NCBI RefSeq assembly: GCF_001683915.1
Contig: NZ_LXTT01000077.1
Location: forward strand, 1 to 61,593
Length of the DNA stretch: 61,593 bases
Direction of reading: 5' to 3'
Source: Allomuricauda sp. CP2A
Lineage (GTDB): Bacteria > Bacteroidota > Bacteroidia > Flavobacteriales > Flavobacteriaceae
A program made the position numbers and the translations under genes. Of the stretch, positions 36,428-45,621 are shown one piece after another (positions within the stretch are counted from its first letter, which is position 1; the number at the start of each line of letters is the position of its first letter). A model generated the notes under the pieces. It made no database searches. It saw only the letters and a list, made by a program, of their open reading frames with translations, and was not told where the DNA came from.

Positions 36428-37060
36428 ATGAAAAAAACCCTCGTTTTAGTAATTCTGTTCATCTTCCCTTTGGTGGCCTATTTGTTTTTTGCCTCAGGGG
36501 TCAACAACTTTGGAAAATTGCCCATTCTAACCGAGAATGTCCCTGATGTTTCCAAAATGGATCCTTCTGCCACTTTAAGGGGAAAGATTACCATATTGGG
36601 TTTTTTGGGGAACGATATTGATGGTAAAAAGGGCAATGCCTTCAATCTAAACCAAAAAATCTACAAACGGTTTAGTGAGTTCCATGATTTTCAAATGCTG
36701 ATGGTGGTGCAAGAAGGAAATGAGAACAAAGTGGAAGCCTTGAAAGAAGAACTCGATGATCTATCCAATAGCAACAAATGGAATTTTGTCTATGGAAATA
36801 AAAATCAAATAGAATCCTTTTTCAAAGGGTTGAATACAGATTTAGATCTGGATGGCAATTTTTCCACCCCCTATGTTTTTATTATTGATAAGGACGGAAA
36901 CCTAAGGGGAAGAAAGGATGATGAAGATGAAGGGACCAAATATGGGTTCAACACGGCATCCGTAGCAGAACTGAACAATAAAATGGAGGACGATGTCAAA
37001 ATAATTTTGGCAGAATATCGCCTCGCCTTAAAAAAGAACAATGCCGACAGGAGCAAATAA
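36428..37060 (+). CDS. Cysteine-free SCO/thioredoxin-fold-like membrane-anchored protein
   Basis: A 210-residue protein with one N-terminal membrane anchor (residues 5-24) and a thioredoxin-like body. ITILGFLGNDIDGKKGNAF aligns with the active-site region of the SCO protein encoded next (VVEFFFTTCPTICP), and TPYVFIIDKDGNLRGRKDDE aligns with its C-terminal strand. There is no cysteine anywhere in the protein, so it cannot bind copper or do thiol chemistry like SCO. Its end overlaps the sco gene by 20 bases, which implies joint expression. It may be a chaperone partner of SCO or of the oxidase. Confidence 0.6.
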   Translation: MKKTLVLVILFIFPLVAYLFFASGVNNFGKLPILTENVPDVSKMDPSATLRGKITILGFLGNDIDGKKGNAFNLNQKIYKRFSEFHDFQMLMVVQEGNENKVEALKEELDDLSNSNKWNFVYGNKNQIESFFKGLNTDLDLDGNFSTPYVFIIDKDGNLRGRKDDEDEGTKYGFNTASVAELNNKMEDDVKIILAEYRLALKKNNADRSK

Positions 37061-37784
37061 CAAGAAAAAAGGCACCTATATTTGGGTGTCAGCCATCATT
37101 CTGATTTTCGGGATTTTTGCAGTCTATGAAATAACCAAAAGGGTCAAGAGCGGAACCGTTGTGGAGAATGACCGCATGAGCGTTGGCGCACAACAACAAA
37201 GCGTAGGTTTTGTGGTAAACCAGGGGCAAAAGCGAAAAGTGCCCGCTTTCTCATTTTTGAACCAGGACAGCACCTTGGTCACCAATGAGGATTACCTTGG
37301 AAAAGTATATGTAGTTGAGTTCTTCTTTACCACCTGCCCCACCATTTGCCCCATTATGACGCAGAATTTGGTGGAGCTACAGGAGACGTTTAAGGATAAT
37401 GAGGATTTTGGTGTGGCATCCTTTACCATCAACCCCAGATATGATACCCCATCGGTGCTTAAAAAATATGCGGAAAAATACGGCATTACCGATAAGGATT
37501 GGCATTTAATGACGGGCGATCAGGACAAAATATATCGTTTGGCGCAAGAGGGCTTCTATATCTTTGCCCAAGAAGATGAGAGTGCCCCAGGAGGCTTTGA
37601 ACACTCGGGAATGTTCGCTCTGATCGATAAAAATGGGTATATTCGTTCCCGTGAAGATGAGCATGGCAACCCATTGATTTACTACCGGGGAACCATAACC
37701 GAAAAACAAGGGGTAAACGCTGATGGCGAGGCGCAGCAGATAACCATACTAAAAGAGGACATTAAGAAATTACTGGCGGAATAA
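37041..37784 (+). CDS. SCO-family copper chaperone for cytochrome c oxidase
   Basis: SCO1/SenC proteins deliver copper to the CuA site of oxidase subunit II. The 247-residue protein has one membrane anchor (about residues 12-30). The copper ligands C99 and C103 lie in TTCPTICP, and a histidine near 187 lies in GFEHSGMF. It overlaps the end of the preceding gene and also shares one base with the DUF420 gene (TAATG), so all three are coupled. The context next to subunits III and IV supports the assignment. Confidence 0.93.
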   Translation: MPTGANNKKKGTYIWVSAIILIFGIFAVYEITKRVKSGTVVENDRMSVGAQQQSVGFVVNQGQKRKVPAFSFLNQDSTLVTNEDYLGKVYVVEFFFTTCPTICPIMTQNLVELQETFKDNEDFGVASFTINPRYDTPSVLKKYAEKYGITDKDWHLMTGDQDKIYRLAQEGFYIFAQEDESAPGGFEHSGMFALIDKNGYIRSREDEHGNPLIYYRGTITEKQGVNADGEAQQITILKEDIKKLLAE

Positions 37785-38311
37785 TGGAAGAAGCTTCTAT
37801 TAGAGAGAAGAAATTTAATAAGTGGATCACGGCCATATCCGTGGCAATCCCTTTGGTTGTGGCATTGTTGTTTGCCTACAAAATACCCAATACAGAACCT
37901 TTGAGCTTTTTACCGCCCATTTATGCAACAATAAACGGTATCACGGCCATTTTGTTGGTGGTTGCTGTCATTGCCATCAAGAATGGCAGAAGGGCGTTGC
38001 ACCAAAAGTTGATGACCACCTGTATTTTTTTATCGGCCTTGTTCTTGGTCATGTATGTGGCATATCACATGACTTCCGAAACCACCCTATATGGAGGTGA
38101 GGGAAATATAAAGTATGTCTATTACTTTATTTTGATGACCCATATCGTACTTTCCATATCGGTAATTCCATTGGTCTTGATTACCTATTCAAAAGTGTAT
38201 CTTGATGATTTTGAAAGCCATAGAATGTGGGCCAAGTACACCTTTCCCATATGGCTGTACGTGGCGGTGACCGGGGTCATCGTTTACGTTATGATTTCAC
38301 CCTATTATTAA
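37784..38311 (+). CDS. DUF420 membrane protein
   Basis: Integral membrane protein of 175 residues with five hydrophobic segments; of the DUF420 family, usually found beside SCO and cytochrome oxidase genes. Conserved histidines are seen in NGRRALHQKLM, YVAYHMT and MTHIVLS. The role is thought to be oxidase assembly, but this is not proven. Its ATG overlaps the sco stop codon. Confidence 0.88.
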   Translation: MEEASIREKKFNKWITAISVAIPLVVALLFAYKIPNTEPLSFLPPIYATINGITAILLVVAVIAIKNGRRALHQKLMTTCIFLSALFLVMYVAYHMTSETTLYGGEGNIKYVYYFILMTHIVLSISVIPLVLITYSKVYLDDFESHRMWAKYTFPIWLYVAVTGVIVYVMISPYY

Positions 38312-38322
38312 TAGGATAACCT

Positions 38323-38535
38323 ATGAAAACTAAACTTTTCTGGATAGTTGTATTGCTCTTGGTTTTTCCGTTTACCATGGAAGCCCAATGTGCCATGTGC
38401 CGGGCAGTAGTGGAAAGTGAGGCAGACGGAAGTACCGCGGAAGGTATCAACAATGGTATTGTGTACCTTATGGCCATACCCTATGTCTTGGTGGGAGGCC
38501 TATTCTATTTTATTTATCGTAGGATGCGCGGGTAA
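38323..38535 (+). CDS. Small exported membrane protein with a CAMC motif
   Basis: A 70-residue protein, conserved in position next to SCO genes in Flavobacteriia as far as I can recall. A signal peptide ends near EAQ. The mature part starts with CAMC (CxxC), then an acidic segment, and a C-terminal membrane helix (IVYLMAIPYVLVGGLFYFIY) with a basic tail. The CxxC would face the periplasm, suited to copper or heme binding or thiol exchange. The function is unknown; the context suggests oxidase assembly. Confidence 0.75.
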   Translation: MKTKLFWIVVLLLVFPFTMEAQCAMCRAVVESEADGSTAEGINNGIVYLMAIPYVLVGGLFYFIYRRMRG

Positions 38536-38635
38536 AATTTTGAGGAAAATTTCTTTCCCAAAAGTGTAACAAATTGGATGTAGTGCAGTCCTATATGTGT
38601 ACGAAAGCGTACTTCATCAATCAAAAAATCAACCT

Positions 38636-39880
38636 ATGTTCGATATTGAACGATGGCAAGAAATATTTGATACCATCCGCAAGAACAAACTACGCACTTT
38701 TTTGACCGGACTATCCGTTGCCTCCGGAATATTCATTCTCGTTATTTTATTGGGCTTTGGCCAAGGTATGCGAAACGGTATTGAGCAGGAATTTAAACAA
38801 GACGCCTCTACCAGTGTCTGGGTGTGGCCCGGTGTTACCTCAAAGGAATATAAAGGACTCAATCCCGGCAGACGGATTCAGTTGGCGAACGAGAACTTTG
38901 AAAAGGCCAGTGCCATGTTCAATAAAACCATAGAATATGAATCCGCACGAATATATGTTGGGGGAGTTAGTGTAAACTATGGTAAAGAGGCCTTGATTTA
39001 TGGGGTTCAGGGCGTGGGCCCGGACTTTCAGTTTATTGACAATGCCTCTATGGTAGAAGGCCGATTTATCAACTATCAAGATGAGGTGTCCACAGGAAAA
39101 GTGGCCATTATCGGAAATAAGATCAAAAAGGATGTTTTTAATGAGGTGGATTCCCCCATTGGGGAGTTTATCGATATTTCTGGGATTCCCTTTAAGATCA
39201 TTGGGGTGTTCAAGGAAATGGAAGAACGGGAAGAGGAACGCATTTACATTCCCATTACAACGGCCCAACGCGTCTTCAATGGAGGGGACCGCATCAATAA
39301 TATGTCCTACACGCTTCCACCCGTAGAAAATTTTGATGAGGCCGTGGCACAGTCCATCACCTTCAAGAATAATCTTAGGGAATATTTGCAACAGGCACAT
39401 ACCATCGCTCCAGATGATACAGGAGCCATAGAGGTTTGGAGTGCCTTGGAAGAGGCCAAACGCTATTACGGGCTGACCAACAATATTAAATTGTTTTTCT
39501 GGTTTGTGGGCATTTGCACCATTATTGCCGGAGTGGTGGGAGTGAGCAATATTATGCTGATCGTGGTCAAAGAACGCACCAGGGAAATAGGGATCAGAAA
39601 GGCATTGGGGGCCAAACCGTGGTCCATTATTGCCATGATTTTGCACGAGTCCATTTTTGTGACCGCCATTTCCGGTTTTACGGGACTCATTTTCAGTATG
39701 GCTTTATTGGAATTGGTGGGCCCCCATATAGAGGTGGATTATGTGTTGAACCCGTCCGTGAACTTTAATGTGGCCTTTTCAACGGTATTGGTCTTGATCT
39801 TGGCAGGAACCTTGGCCGGATTTGTGCCTGCGTGGAGAGCCGCCAAAGTGCAGGTCATTGAGTCATTACGTGATGAATAA
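38636..39880 (+). CDS. ABC transporter permease, MacB/FtsX-like (module 1, type A)
   Basis: MacB-type permease of 414 residues: one N-terminal helix (about 20-40), a large periplasmic domain, and three helices after residue 270. I chose the ATG at 38636 because the other permeases in the cluster start with the same MFD-type sequence; an upstream GTG at 38597 adds 13 residues and overlaps a weak promoter-like box. Conserved VVKERTREIGIRKALGAKP lies in the loop after the second helix. It resembles the third permease of the cluster most closely. Such pumps push substrates from the periplasm through TolC. Confidence 0.92.
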   Translation: MFDIERWQEIFDTIRKNKLRTFLTGLSVASGIFILVILLGFGQGMRNGIEQEFKQDASTSVWVWPGVTSKEYKGLNPGRRIQLANENFEKASAMFNKTIEYESARIYVGGVSVNYGKEALIYGVQGVGPDFQFIDNASMVEGRFINYQDEVSTGKVAIIGNKIKKDVFNEVDSPIGEFIDISGIPFKIIGVFKEMEEREEERIYIPITTAQRVFNGGDRINNMSYTLPPVENFDEAVAQSITFKNNLREYLQQAHTIAPDDTGAIEVWSALEEAKRYYGLTNNIKLFFWFVGICTIIAGVVGVSNIMLIVVKERTREIGIRKALGAKPWSIIAMILHESIFVTAISGFTGLIFSMALLELVGPHIEVDYVLNPSVNFNVAFSTVLVLILAGTLAGFVPAWRAAKVQVIESLRDE

Positions 39881-39900
39881 GAAAAAGAAAAGGGGATACC

Positions 39901-41157
39901 ATGTTCAATAGAGATAGATGGCGGGAAATTTTGGAAGTGCTCACCAGCAATGTGTGGCGTACCATATTCACGGCTTTTGGGGTATGTTGGGGCATCTTTA
40001 TCCTGATTGTTCTGTTAGCAGCGGGAAAAGGTTTGGAAAACGGTATAAAACAGGATTTTGGCGACATTGCCACCAACACCATGTTCATGTGGACAAGGGC
40101 CACCACCAAACCCTATGAAGGACTGCCCAAGGGCAGAAGCTTTGAATTCAAGATCAGCGATGTGCAGGCCATACAGGATAACGTTCCCAATATGAGGTAT
40201 ATCTCGCCCAGAAACCAATTGGGGGGATTTCGGGGAACAAACAATGTGGTTCGCGGTATTCGTACAGGGGCATATAATGTGTATGGGGATTATCCGGAAA
40301 TTATCAATCAGGATCCCATGACGGTCACATCCGGCCGATTTTTGAATTTCAACGACATTCAGGATAAGCGAAAAGTGGCCATCATTGGCCAAGGGGTCAA
40401 AAATGACCTTTATGATAAGGATGAAGAAGTTTTGGGAACCTATATTAAGATTCAAGGGGTCAATTTCATGGTCATAGGGACCTATAAAAAGAACGATAGT
40501 GGAGGAGGGGAAGAAGGACAAAAGGAAATTTTTGTGCCCTTCACAGCATTTTCCCAAGCGTTCAATAGAGGTGAGAATGTTGGGTGGATGGCGATCACGG
40601 CCAAAGACGGAAGCTCCATCTCCCAACTAAAGGACAAGATCATTAAAGTGATGAAGGAAAGGCACAAGGTGCATCCCGAGGACACACGAGCCATAGGCTA
40701 TTTTGACCTGTATGAGCAGTACAATCGAGTGGAAAGTCTTTTTGGGGCCCTGAAAGGAGTGGCCTACATTGTGGGAATCATGGTATTGCTCTCGGGAATC
40801 ATTGGGGTCAGTAACATCATGCTCATTGTGGTCAAGGAACGTACCAAGGAAATTGGCATACGCAGGGCCTTGGGTGAACAGCCATGGTCCATCAAAAAAC
40901 AGATACTTATGGAATCCATTTTTTTGACGATCATTTCCGGGATGGTGGGGATTATTTTCGGTTCCTTGGTGATATATGGAATCAACTCCTTATTGGACAG
41001 TGTGGGGCCTGTGGATATGTTCATGAACCCCAGCGTAAGTGTGGGAGTGGTGAGCGGGGCATTGCTCATTCTGATGATATCCGGGCTTTTGGCAGGATTT
41101 ATCCCGGCCCAGAGCGCCATCAGGGTCCGTCCCATTGAAGCATTACGAACAGAATAA
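39901..41157 (+). CDS. ABC transporter permease, MacB/FtsX-like (module 1, type B)
   Basis: Second permease of the cluster, 418 residues, same fold as its neighbour: N-terminal helix, periplasmic MacB domain, three C-terminal helices, with VVKERTKEIGIRRALGEQP before the third helix. Its start (MFNRDRWREIL) and CYS-poor periplasmic part match permease four better than permease one, so it forms the B half of an A/B pair. The gap to permease one is 20 bases. Confidence 0.92.
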   Translation: MFNRDRWREILEVLTSNVWRTIFTAFGVCWGIFILIVLLAAGKGLENGIKQDFGDIATNTMFMWTRATTKPYEGLPKGRSFEFKISDVQAIQDNVPNMRYISPRNQLGGFRGTNNVVRGIRTGAYNVYGDYPEIINQDPMTVTSGRFLNFNDIQDKRKVAIIGQGVKNDLYDKDEEVLGTYIKIQGVNFMVIGTYKKNDSGGGEEGQKEIFVPFTAFSQAFNRGENVGWMAITAKDGSSISQLKDKIIKVMKERHKVHPEDTRAIGYFDLYEQYNRVESLFGALKGVAYIVGIMVLLSGIIGVSNIMLIVVKERTKEIGIRRALGEQPWSIKKQILMESIFLTIISGMVGIIFGSLVIYGINSLLDSVGPVDMFMNPSVSVGVVSGALLILMISGLLAGFIPAQSAIRVRPIEALRTE

Positions 41158-41187
41158 AATCAATCAATCAAAATTATATAGACAAAC

Positions 41188-42297
41188 ATGAAAAAATCAG
41201 TAACCATCATAATCCTGTTGCTCATAGTCATCGTATTCGGGGGCTCCATGTACTATTTGTACTCAAAAAATGCTGAGGACCCCGTGGTATATGAAACCGA
41301 GAAGCCTTCCAAACAAACCATTGTGAAAAAAGCAGTGGCTACGGGGAGCATCCTTCCTTTGGAAGAAGTATTGATCAAGCCCAACATTTCGGGTGTGATT
41401 GAGGAAATCTTTGTTGAGGGTGGCGATTATGTGAAATCCGGTGACCTTTTGGCCAAAATAAAAGTGGTGCCCAACCTATCCGCATTGAACGATGCCAAAA
41501 ATGCCATTGATGAGGCCAAGATCAATCTGGATGATCAAAAAAGAAATTATGAGCGCCAATTGACGCTTTTCAGTAAGGGTGTGGTTTCCAAAACCGATTT
41601 GGAACGGGCGCAAGTCACCTACGATCAGGCAAAACAGGCTTATGGCGCAGCCAATAAACGGTATGATATTGTCCAGACAGGGACCACAAGCGGTTTGAGC
41701 AATGCCGCCAATACCATGATCAGGGCCACCGTGAGCGGAATGGTCTTGGAAGTGCCTGTTGAGGTGGGAAACCAAGTTATTGAAGCCAATAATTTTAACG
41801 AAGGAACCACTATTGCCGCCATTGCCGATGTGGATAAAATGATCTTTGAGGGCAAGGTGGACGAATCCGAAGTGGGGAAAATAAAGGAAGATCTACCTTT
41901 GGAAATTACGGTGGGTGCCATTGAGAACAAAGTCTTTGATGCCGTTTTGGATTATATCGCTCCAAAGGGAAAAGAAGAGAATGGAGCTATCCAGTTTGAG
42001 ATAAAAGGAACACTTACCAAGCACGATACTACCTTCATTAGAGCGGGCCTCAGTGCCAATGCCTCCATTATTTTGGCTCGGGCCGATAGCGTTTTGGCCG
42101 TAAAAGAAGCCTTGATCCAATTTGATGATGACACCAAAGACCCTTTTGTGGAGGTGGAAACTTCCGATCAGAAGTTTGAGCGCAGGGACGTGGAACTTGG
42201 CGTTAGCGATGGCATTTACGTTGAGGTTAAATCAGGTGTAAACCCAGACGATAAGGTGAAAGTCTGGAACGCCATTGAAGAAGAACCTGCCAATTAG
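41188..42297 (+). CDS. Efflux periplasmic adaptor (membrane fusion protein), module 1
   Basis: Adaptor of 369 residues that links a MacB-type pump to TolC. One N-terminal anchor (residues 5-25) is followed by the first half of a lipoyl-like domain (ISGVIEEIFVEGGDYVKSGD), a short coiled coil (about 85-150), the second lipoyl half (ATVSGMVLEVPVEVGNQV) and a beta-barrel domain. It follows permease two by 30 bases. The ATPase gene comes next after a 101-base gap, which is large for this operon and could hold a second promoter. Confidence 0.92.
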   Translation: MKKSVTIIILLLIVIVFGGSMYYLYSKNAEDPVVYETEKPSKQTIVKKAVATGSILPLEEVLIKPNISGVIEEIFVEGGDYVKSGDLLAKIKVVPNLSALNDAKNAIDEAKINLDDQKRNYERQLTLFSKGVVSKTDLERAQVTYDQAKQAYGAANKRYDIVQTGTTSGLSNAANTMIRATVSGMVLEVPVEVGNQVIEANNFNEGTTIAAIADVDKMIFEGKVDESEVGKIKEDLPLEITVGAIENKVFDAVLDYIAPKGKEENGAIQFEIKGTLTKHDTTFIRAGLSANASIILARADSVLAVKEALIQFDDDTKDPFVEVETSDQKFERRDVELGVSDGIYVEVKSGVNPDDKVKVWNAIEEEPAN

Positions 42298-42398
42298 TAA
42301 TCATTTAACAAAAAATTTCAACAATATCTTGTAACATTTTAACAACTTGTATGTCTTACATGCAGAAGTTAAATATTGGATAGCTAATAGTACCAACC

Positions 42399-43100
42399 AT
42401 GATAGAAATCAAAGATCTTCACAAATCCTATAAAATGGGAAGCAATTCCCTCCATGTTTTAAAAGGGATAAACTTTACAGTAGAAGATGGAGAACTTGTG
42501 GCCATAATGGGATCTTCGGGATCGGGAAAATCAACCTTGTTGAACATATTGGGAATGTTGGACGGAGCAGATTCAGGAGAATATACCTTGGATGGTGTAC
42601 CGATCAAGAACTTGAGTGAGACCAAAGCGGCCGAGTATAGAAACAAATTTTTGGGCTTTGTCTTCCAATCCTTTAACCTGATCAATTACAAGAGTGCCCT
42701 GGAGAACGTCGCGCTTCCACTATACTATCAAAAAGTACCCCGCAAAGAACGCCAGGAGAAGGCCATGCAATATTTGGATAGGGTAGGCCTTAAACCTTGG
42801 GCCAACCATTTGCCCAGCGAATTGTCCGGAGGGCAAAAGCAGCGGGTGGCCATTGCGCGTGCCATGGCCGCGGAACCCAAAGTGCTCTTGGCGGATGAAC
42901 CTACAGGGGCTTTGGACAGTACAACATCGTATGAGGTCATGGATTTGATCCAAAAAATCAATGATGATGGCAATACGATCTTGGTAGTGACCCACGAAGA
43001 GGACATTGCCCACATGTGCAAACGTATTGTGCACCTGAAGGACGGTATTATTGTGGAGGACAAGAAAATAGAACAAGTAAGGGCAGGACAGTATGTTTGA
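42399..43100 (+). CDS. ABC transporter ATP-binding protein, MacB/LolD type
   Basis: Nucleotide-binding subunit of 233 residues. Walker A is GSSGSGKST near residues 38-46, the signature LSGGQKQRVAIARAM near 140-154, and Walker B VLLADEPTGALDS near 164-176; the H-loop is in VVTHEEDIA. It is the only ATPase in the cluster, so all four permeases probably share it or form two pumps around it. It overlaps the next permease gene by eight bases. Confidence 0.95.
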   Translation: MIEIKDLHKSYKMGSNSLHVLKGINFTVEDGELVAIMGSSGSGKSTLLNILGMLDGADSGEYTLDGVPIKNLSETKAAEYRNKFLGFVFQSFNLINYKSALENVALPLYYQKVPRKERQEKAMQYLDRVGLKPWANHLPSELSGGQKQRVAIARAMAAEPKVLLADEPTGALDSTTSYEVMDLIQKINDDGNTILVVTHEEDIAHMCKRIVHLKDGIIVEDKKIEQVRAGQYV

Positions 43101-44325
43101 TCGGGACATTTGGCAGGAAATTTTCCACAGCATCAAGAACAATAAACTGCGTACCTTTTTAACAGGGTTCTCAGTGGCCTGGGCCATCTTTATCTTGGTG
43201 ATGTTGTTGGGCTCGGTAAATGGCATGAAGAATGGATTTACCGGACAATTTGCCGATGATGCCAATAATTCCATCATTATCCGTACAGGATCCACCTCTA
43301 TAGCCTATGCCGGTTTTGAGGCTGATCGGAGGATTCAGCTTCGTAACGATGATGTTGAATATATAAGCAAAAGCTTTCCAAAAGATGTGGAATACATCAC
43401 CCCAATAATGAACAAGGGGGCTTCCACACGATACAAATCCGAAACTGGGAGCTACACTATCCGGGCAGTCAATCCAGAACATCTTTTTATTGACAAGACC
43501 AAAATTACCGAGGGCAGGTATATAAACGATAACGATCTGTACAAAAGTGCCAAGGTGGCCGTAATAGGTAAAAGAATAGTAGAGGATCTTTATAAAAAAG
43601 ATTCAGCTTTGGGCAGTTTTTTAGAGGTCAATGGGCTGCCTTTTAAGGTGGTGGGCATTTTTGAGGAAGATGGTAGGGACGACAATGCCGAAAGGACCAT
43701 TTTTGCACCCATCACCACCATGCAACGGATTTATGGACAAACCGATGAAGTCAATCAAATTTCATTGACCTATAATCCCAATTTTGACTTGACAGAGGCC
43801 TTAAATTTTTCGGAACGGATAGAAAACCTGCTCAAAAGAAGGCATAAAGTGGCCCCTGACGACCAAGCGGCAGTCCGCGTGTTCAATTACGCACAGTTCT
43901 TTTCGGATATTTCCAATTTTACATCGGGAATGGGCATGATGAGCATTATTGTAGGCGCATTGATCCTGTTGGCCGGAGTGGTGGGTATCGGTAACATCAT
44001 GGTATTTATCATCAAGGAACGGACCAAAGAGATAGGTGTGCGGAAGGCCTTGGGAGCCAAGCCGTGGCAAATCATAAAACTGGTATTGTTGGAATCCGTG
44101 TTTACCACTGTTTTGGCCGGTTTTTTGGGAATGTTGTTCGCCTCCTTGATATTGGCGGCCATCGGCCCAAATATTGATACGCCGGCATTTTCCAATCCAT
44201 CAGTAAGTATCTCAACCGTGCTTACGGCAACCATTATTTTGGTGGTGTCCGGGGTTTTGGCGGGGCTGATACCCTCAATAAAGGCAGCGAACGTAAAACC
44301 AATAGTAGCATTAAGCGATAAATAG
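43093..44325 (+). CDS. ABC transporter permease, MacB/FtsX-like (module 2, type A)
   Basis: Permease of 410 residues with the MacB layout. MFDRDIWQEIF and NNKLRTFLTGFSVAWAIFILVMLLG-like sequence (here given in parts) match permease one closely, and IIKERTKEIGVRKALGAKP precedes the third helix. It begins inside the end of the ATPase gene, so the two are translationally coupled. The next permease starts one base after its stop. Confidence 0.92.
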   Translation: MFDRDIWQEIFHSIKNNKLRTFLTGFSVAWAIFILVMLLGSVNGMKNGFTGQFADDANNSIIIRTGSTSIAYAGFEADRRIQLRNDDVEYISKSFPKDVEYITPIMNKGASTRYKSETGSYTIRAVNPEHLFIDKTKITEGRYINDNDLYKSAKVAVIGKRIVEDLYKKDSALGSFLEVNGLPFKVVGIFEEDGRDDNAERTIFAPITTMQRIYGQTDEVNQISLTYNPNFDLTEALNFSERIENLLKRRHKVAPDDQAAVRVFNYAQFFSDISNFTSGMGMMSIIVGALILLAGVVGIGNIMVFIIKERTKEIGVRKALGAKPWQIIKLVLLESVFTTVLAGFLGMLFASLILAAIGPNIDTPAFSNPSVSISTVLTATIILVVSGVLAGLIPSIKAANVKPIVALSDK

Positions 44326-44326
44326 C

Positions 44327-45589
44327 ATGTGGTTATTTGACAGAGACTTATGGAGTGAAGTGTTCAATACCCTGGGCAAAAATGTTTTTCGGACCATTTT
44401 GACCATGTTGGGGGTTGTCATTGCCATGATTATATTGATTTTGTTGCTGGGAAGTTCCAATGGCATGTCCAATATGTTCCAAAATGTATTTGCAGGAACG
44501 GCCTCCAATAGTCTTTTTGTATGGAGCCAAAGCACCTCAGAACCCTACAAAGGTTTTGAAAGGGGTAGAAGAATCCAATTCCATTTGGAAGATGCGGAGA
44601 TCATCAAAGAACAGATTCCCGAGATTGAGGTATTGGCCCCACGGATAGAATTGGGATCCCATCAAGGTATTACAACCGTTTATAGGAACGGGCAAACCAG
44701 TGGTTCATCGGTATATGGGGATTACCCCGTTATTGATGAGGTCACCAAAAAGAAGTTGGTGGAAGGTCGATTTTTGAACCATACCGATATTGAGGCCTCA
44801 AAAAAGGTCTGCGTTATTGGTGAGGAAACCTATGAACTCCTCTTTGACAAAGGAGAAAATGCCATTGGCTCGGATGTTCGTATCAATGGAGTTTTCTTTA
44901 CGGTGGTTGGGATTTATAGACCCAATGACAATGTCAATATCGATGGGGAAAATGCAGTTTTTATTCCCTTTACCACCTTTCAAAAGGCATTTGGTTCCGG
45001 TGACCGATTGGGATGGATGGCCATTGCTGTAAAAGAGGGTGTTAAAGTGCCCGTAGTGGAGCAAAAAATCAAAAAATTATTGAAGACCAAATACGATATC
45101 CATCCGGATGATGATAGGGCCATCGGCAGTTTTGATATGTCGGAAATATTTAACAATGTGACCACCTTCACCTCAGTGTTGAAAGGAGTCTCATTCTTTA
45201 TCGGCTTTTTCACATTGATGGCCGGGGTTATTGCCATCAGTAACATCCTATTGATCACCGTTAAGGAGCGCACCAAGGAAATTGGGGTGCGCAGGGCATT
45301 GGGTGCCACACCCAAGATTGTACGCCGACAGATTATTTTGGAATCCATTGTAATTACCGTTTTTGCCGGGCTGATTGGTTTTACCATAGCCATTGGCTTT
45401 TTGGCGATGATCAATGGCTTTTTGGGAGAGGAAGGCAAGGAAAATGTGCCCTTATTGAATCCAATGATCAGCATTCCACAATTTTTGGTGTCTTTCATCT
45501 TAATGGTGGGACTGAGTGTGTTAATTGGATTGATACCGGCAAATAGGGCAGTTCGTATACGTCCCATAGAAGCGTTGAGAGAAGAATAA
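44327..45589 (+). CDS. ABC transporter permease, MacB/FtsX-like (module 2, type B)
   Basis: Fourth permease, 420 residues, with TVKERTKEIGVRRALGATP before the third helix. Periplasmic motifs shared with permease two (SEPYKGFERGRRIQF versus TKPYEGLPKGRSFEF, and GDYPVI versus GDYPEI) show that it is the B-type partner. It follows the third permease after one base. Confidence 0.92.
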   Translation: MWLFDRDLWSEVFNTLGKNVFRTILTMLGVVIAMIILILLLGSSNGMSNMFQNVFAGTASNSLFVWSQSTSEPYKGFERGRRIQFHLEDAEIIKEQIPEIEVLAPRIELGSHQGITTVYRNGQTSGSSVYGDYPVIDEVTKKKLVEGRFLNHTDIEASKKVCVIGEETYELLFDKGENAIGSDVRINGVFFTVVGIYRPNDNVNIDGENAVFIPFTTFQKAFGSGDRLGWMAIAVKEGVKVPVVEQKIKKLLKTKYDIHPDDDRAIGSFDMSEIFNNVTTFTSVLKGVSFFIGFFTLMAGVIAISNILLITVKERTKEIGVRRALGATPKIVRRQIILESIVITVFAGLIGFTIAIGFLAMINGFLGEEGKENVPLLNPMISIPQFLVSFILMVGLSVLIGLIPANRAVRIRPIEALREE

Positions 45590-45621
45590 ATGATAAATAA
45601 ACAACAATCAAAATTTAAATA

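Noticed and set aside
38574..38599. Promoter-like TTG and TATATGTG before the first ABC permease
   Set aside because: The spacing of 15 bases and a mismatch in the -7 box make it too weak to list.
42298..42398. Possible internal promoter between adaptor 1 and the ATPase gene
   Set aside because: The gap is unusually long for the operon, but no TTG/TAnnTTTG pair with good spacing could be found.
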